A stretch of 46,540 nt of DNA from Verrucomicrobiales bacterium (GTDB lineage: Bacteria; Verrucomicrobiota; Verrucomicrobiia; Limisphaerales; UBA9464), in NCBI GenBank assembly GCA_016793645.1, contig JAEUHD010000022.1:1-46540 (forward strand). The letters run 5' to 3'. The notes under the pieces are model-generated. The model ran no database searches, was not told the DNA's origin, and was given only the letters and a program-made list of their open reading frames with translations. This document shows, in pieces, positions 44,311-46,540 of this stretch; within the stretch, counting starts at the first letter, position 1; every line of letters starts with the position of its first letter. A program made the translations under genes and the position numbers.

Positions 44311-45281
44311 GTGTCGAAGAAGTAATAGAAGCGCGGCAGGGTTCCGACCTCCTCCTTCAGGACATAGACGCGCTTGTTCTTGAGGACGTAGTGAATCTCG
44401 CTCTCCGGATCGAGCAGGTTGCCGAAGACCCGTGCGCCGGTCGGGCAGACCTCGAGGCAGGCGGGATAGCGCCCGTCCCGGGTCCGCTGCAGGCAGAAGG
44501 TGCATTTCTCCACCACGCCCTTCGGTCGGATGCGGTTGCTCAGGTAGTCCTGGTTGGGATTGATCTGCTCCTTCTGGAGGGCCGGCTTCTTGTAGTTGAA
44601 GCGGCGGGCATCGTAGGGGCAGGCCGCCATGCAGTAGCGGCATCCGATGCACCAGTTGTAGTCCACGACCACGATGCCGTCCTGCTCCTGCCACGTGGCC
44701 TGCACCGGGCAGACCTTGGTGCAGGGCGATTGGCGGCACTGGTGGCACTGCACCGGCATGTAGTACTTGTCCGGCTGTGGCACCTGGGCGGCATCGTAGT
44801 AAACATTGGAGGTTTCCAGGTTGATGGCGCCCTTGTTGAGTTCCAGCACCCGAATGTACGACATCTCGATGTCGTCGGGCCGTTCACGCGACTGGTTGTT
44901 CTCCTTCAGACAGGCATGGGCACAGCGACGGCAGCCGATGCACCGGGTGAGATTCAGTGCGTACCCGAACTCGACGCCGTCCATCGGCTTGAGGTCGCGA
45001 ATGGTCGGGCGGACCCCGCGTTCCTGCTGACACTTCGTCTCGAGCGCGGCCATGATGCGTTGCAGGTCCCCGGGTGTGAGCTGCCGATAGTGGCGCTGGA
45101 GGAGGTCATCCAGGGTGATCTCGCCCCGCTCGAGTGCCAGCAGCGGCTTGAGCGCGGCGACGAGACCCGCCATTCCAGCCACGGTGGCCGCAGCGCCCTT
45201 CAGAAAGGTGCGCCGGTTCTGAGGGCGAAACACCTCTTCCAGCGTCCGCGGGACCTGGGGTTGGCCGGGGTCGTTGTTCAT
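44307..45281 (-). CDS. Tat-exported ferredoxin with four 4Fe-4S clusters
   Basis: 324 residues with Tat motif NRRTFLKGAA (22-31). Four cysteine sets are visible: 114/117/120/124, 179/182/187/191, 211/214/217/221 and 260/263/275/279, so four 4Fe-4S clusters are expected. This is the NrfC/PsrB/DmsB-type electron-transfer subunit. It overlaps the cytochrome gene upstream (ATGA) and NrfD downstream (GTGA). It probably relays electrons from NrfD-bound quinol to the periplasmic cytochromes. Confidence 0.93.
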   Translation of the reverse strand: MNNDPGQPQVPRTLEEVFRPQNRRTFLKGAAATVAGMAGLVAALKPLLALERGEITLDDLLQRHYRQLTPGDLQRIMAALETKCQQERGVRPTIRDLKPMDGVEFGYALNLTRCIGCRRCAHACLKENNQSRERPDDIEMSYIRVLELNKGAINLETSNVYYDAAQVPQPDKYYMPVQCHQCRQSPCTKVCPVQATWQEQDGIVVVDYNWCIGCRYCMAACPYDARRFNYKKPALQKEQINPNQDYLSNRIRPKGVVEKCTFCLQRTRDGRYPACLEVCPTGARVFGNLLDPESEIHYVLKNKRVYVLKEEVGTLPRFYYFFDT

Positions 45282-46030
45282 GGAGTTACTCCAGGCGCCG
45301 TCGTCCGGGACTCCGAAGGGGGCTGGGCGGCGCGCGGCGGGTAGGTGGGCGGCGGCAGGGGGGGCATCGGTTGAAACTTGGGATGATGCGGGTCATGGCA
45401 CTGGATGCACCGCAGCTGTGTCTGTGTGCCCTTCTGGCGGTCCCAGAACCCGTTCCGGCGTCCATGGACGCCCGCCTTCCAGTCCCGGTACGTGGGCCCA
45501 TGGCATTTGGCGCAGAGCAGCACCACGTCGGCCTCGGCGATCGCCGATCCGTCGTAGTCCACAAAGGCGTTGCGATCCGTGGGATGGTGACAATTCAGGC
45601 AAAACCGGTTGTTGCCGTGTTCCAGCCGGATGTCCTGGTGCTCGTTCATCGGCCGGTCGTAGTGCCAGCGCGCAGGAAAGAGGCGGTGGCACTCCATGCA
45701 ATTGTAGCTCCAGCCCAGGCGCACCAGATCCAGACCGCGGGTCTCGCGGGGCGGGTTTTTGTCGAGATGCCGGTCTTCCGCCACCCCGGTCGGCGGCTGC
45801 TGCGGAATGGGTTTCGCCACCACCGGGAGCGGAGGCAAGCGGTTGGTTTCTGATCCGGGCTTTGCGGTTCCCGGCGCCGACTGCCCGGAGCCCACCCACC
45901 GGCCGACCGTCACGGCCGCAACCACAAGTCCCACCCCCAGCAACCCCGTCTTTAGCGAACTTCGAATGGCGCCGGCCCATCCCCATTTCCGTCGGGGAGT
46001 CGTCTGGAAGTCTGAATCGAGGCGGTACAC
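45278..46030 (-). CDS. Membrane-anchored tetraheme cytochrome c
   Basis: 250 residues from a GTG at 46030 (reading MYRLDSDFQTTPRRKWGW). A TTG at 46093 in the same frame would add 21 residues. I prefer 46030 because the FNR-type palindrome then sits at a sensible promoter distance. A single N-terminal membrane helix (about 29-45, TGLLGVGLVVAAVTVG) is followed by four CxxCH sites starting near residues 111, 144, 173 and 208. The sequence ends in a Pro-rich tail. It resembles cytochromes encoded with NrfC/NrfD-type quinol dehydrogenases. It likely hands electrons to the HAO-like protein and NapB. It is the first gene of the cluster. Confidence 0.82.
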   Translation of the reverse strand: MYRLDSDFQTTPRRKWGWAGAIRSSLKTGLLGVGLVVAAVTVGRWVGSGQSAPGTAKPGSETNRLPPLPVVAKPIPQQPPTGVAEDRHLDKNPPRETRGLDLVRLGWSYNCMECHRLFPARWHYDRPMNEHQDIRLEHGNNRFCLNCHHPTDRNAFVDYDGSAIAEADVVLLCAKCHGPTYRDWKAGVHGRRNGFWDRQKGTQTQLRCIQCHDPHHPKFQPMPPLPPPTYPPRAAQPPSESRTTAPGVTP

Positions 46031-46116
46031 GAGGCCGGATTGCGGATCGGGCGCCTCGGGGACACCCCGATCGGCCGAATCCGCAGATACCAAGGCAGAT
46101 CCAGCCCGCGAAAGCC

Positions 46117-46130
46117 TTGACCTCGGTCAA
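46117..46130. promoter_or_regulatory. CRP/FNR-family binding site upstream of the nitrogen-respiration operon
   Basis: TTGACCTCGGTCAA has perfect six-base inverted arms around TC. It fits the TTGA(T/C)-N4-(A/G)TCAA form of FNR, DNR and NnrR sites. It lies 93 bases upstream of the GTG at 46030, placing a class II promoter (-41.5) start about 50 bases before the gene. It would be too close if the TTG at 46093 were used. Confidence 0.5.
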
Positions 46131-46371
46131 CACTTGCCGAAAGCGATCGAATGCCGCCCAAAGGAGTTTGGCTCCTGCGCTGGGTCGGAAGGGGCCTTCG
46201 GCCGGCACGGCGCCCGTGGCGCGTTCCCGGAGTTGCCTCCTCGCGTCGGAAGCGCCGACGGTGATTCCGGGGAAAGCCTGCGGCTTGGGTCGGACCGGCC
46301 GGACCTGCGGAGGTCGGTCGCAATCCCGGAACTGGCCGGAGGAGTGCCCTGGTCCCCCGTCCCGGGATTTC

Positions 46372-46540
46372 ATGCGCTGGTCCCTGCTCAAGAAACGCAG
46401 ACGGGTCCGGGGTCATGCCCGCCAACGGTTCGACGCTCTTATCGCCAGAGAGCAACCCACCGCCCGGGCCCACCTGCTCAAGGAGGCCCTCGCTCACTTC
46501 TGGACCTGCCACTCGGTGCACTGGGCCCGCCGCGTGCCAT
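46372..46540 (+). pseudogene. ISL3-type transposase fragment (5'-truncated, runs off the right edge)
   Basis: The frame from 46372 reads MRWSLLKKRRRVRGHARQRF, then ARAHLLKEALAHFW and HWARRVP. This matches the internal part of ISL3-family transposases (RWxLLK...LxxAYxLKExFxxFW). The expected upstream zinc-binding and DDE segments are missing: translation just left of 46372 has no match. The gene is therefore truncated at its 5' side, and its 3' end lies beyond the window. Confidence 0.6.

Overview
This is a GC-rich stretch of bacterial chromosome. It most likely comes from the Verrucomicrobiota, in the Pedosphaera/Limisphaera-like part of that phylum. The pointers are a PVC-type membrane dehydrogenase/CxxCH cytochrome, a WD40 serine/threonine kinase paired with an ECF sigma factor, very large secreted beta-helix proteins, a REP-associated tyrosine transposase (RAYT), and genes without strong ribosome binding sites that are chained by ATGA/GTGA overlaps. 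The taxonomic call is an inference from gene content.

Layout. 1-2269 (minus): the imuA-imuB mutagenesis cassette, with imuB running off the left edge. 2901-10040: an alpha/beta hydrolase (plus) facing a compact minus-strand operon of an unknown protein, a CHAT (caspase-like) protease and a very long TPR protein. The TPR protein's C-terminal part reads like the soluble domain of the FlhA/SctV export gate. This looks like an undescribed conflict or regulated-death type system. 10199-23054 (minus): a six-gene secreted/catabolic cluster of NAD-dependent beta-hydroxyacid dehydrogenase, MFS transporter, C-N hydrolase, pectate-lyase-like beta-helix protein, PVC dehydrogenase-cytochrome fused to a DUF6807/PmoA-like domain, and a secreted glycosidase-like protein. 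23672-28159 (minus): a 1495-residue secreted BNR/beta-helix protein. 28268-31459: an accessory patch with a decayed RAYT relic, a tRNA-Leu-like 3' fragment, long hairpins, a ParD-like/zeta toxin pair, a secreted protein of unknown function and two copies of a dispersed repeat. 31460-35590 (minus): ECF sigma factor and WD40 receptor kinase; the kinase carries an in-frame palindromic insertion. 35739-37744: a MITE-like element, a truncated secreted-protein gene, and a complete RAYT bounded by perfect 32-bp inverted repeats. 37778-46030 (minus): an eight-gene respiratory nitrogen cluster. 46372-46540 (plus): a piece of an ISL3-type transposase at the right edge.

How the genes work together. In the nitrogen cluster, a membrane-anchored tetraheme cytochrome, a Tat-exported four-cluster ferredoxin and an NrfD-type membrane protein make a plausible quinol dehydrogenase. 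It could feed electrons to periplasmic nitrate reductase NapA (with NapD and a tetraheme NapB that looks like a duplicated NapB) and to an octaheme hydroxylamine-oxidoreductase-like cytochrome. That suggests nitrate to nitrite to hydroxylamine or a more reduced product in the periplasm. A perfect CRP/FNR-type palindrome lies upstream of the first gene. In the CHAT operon, tight spacing implies a stoichiometric complex, with the TPR protein as sensor/scaffold and the first protein or the nearby hydrolase as candidate effector. These functional readings are inferences; the domains and motifs named in the entries were read from the sequence.
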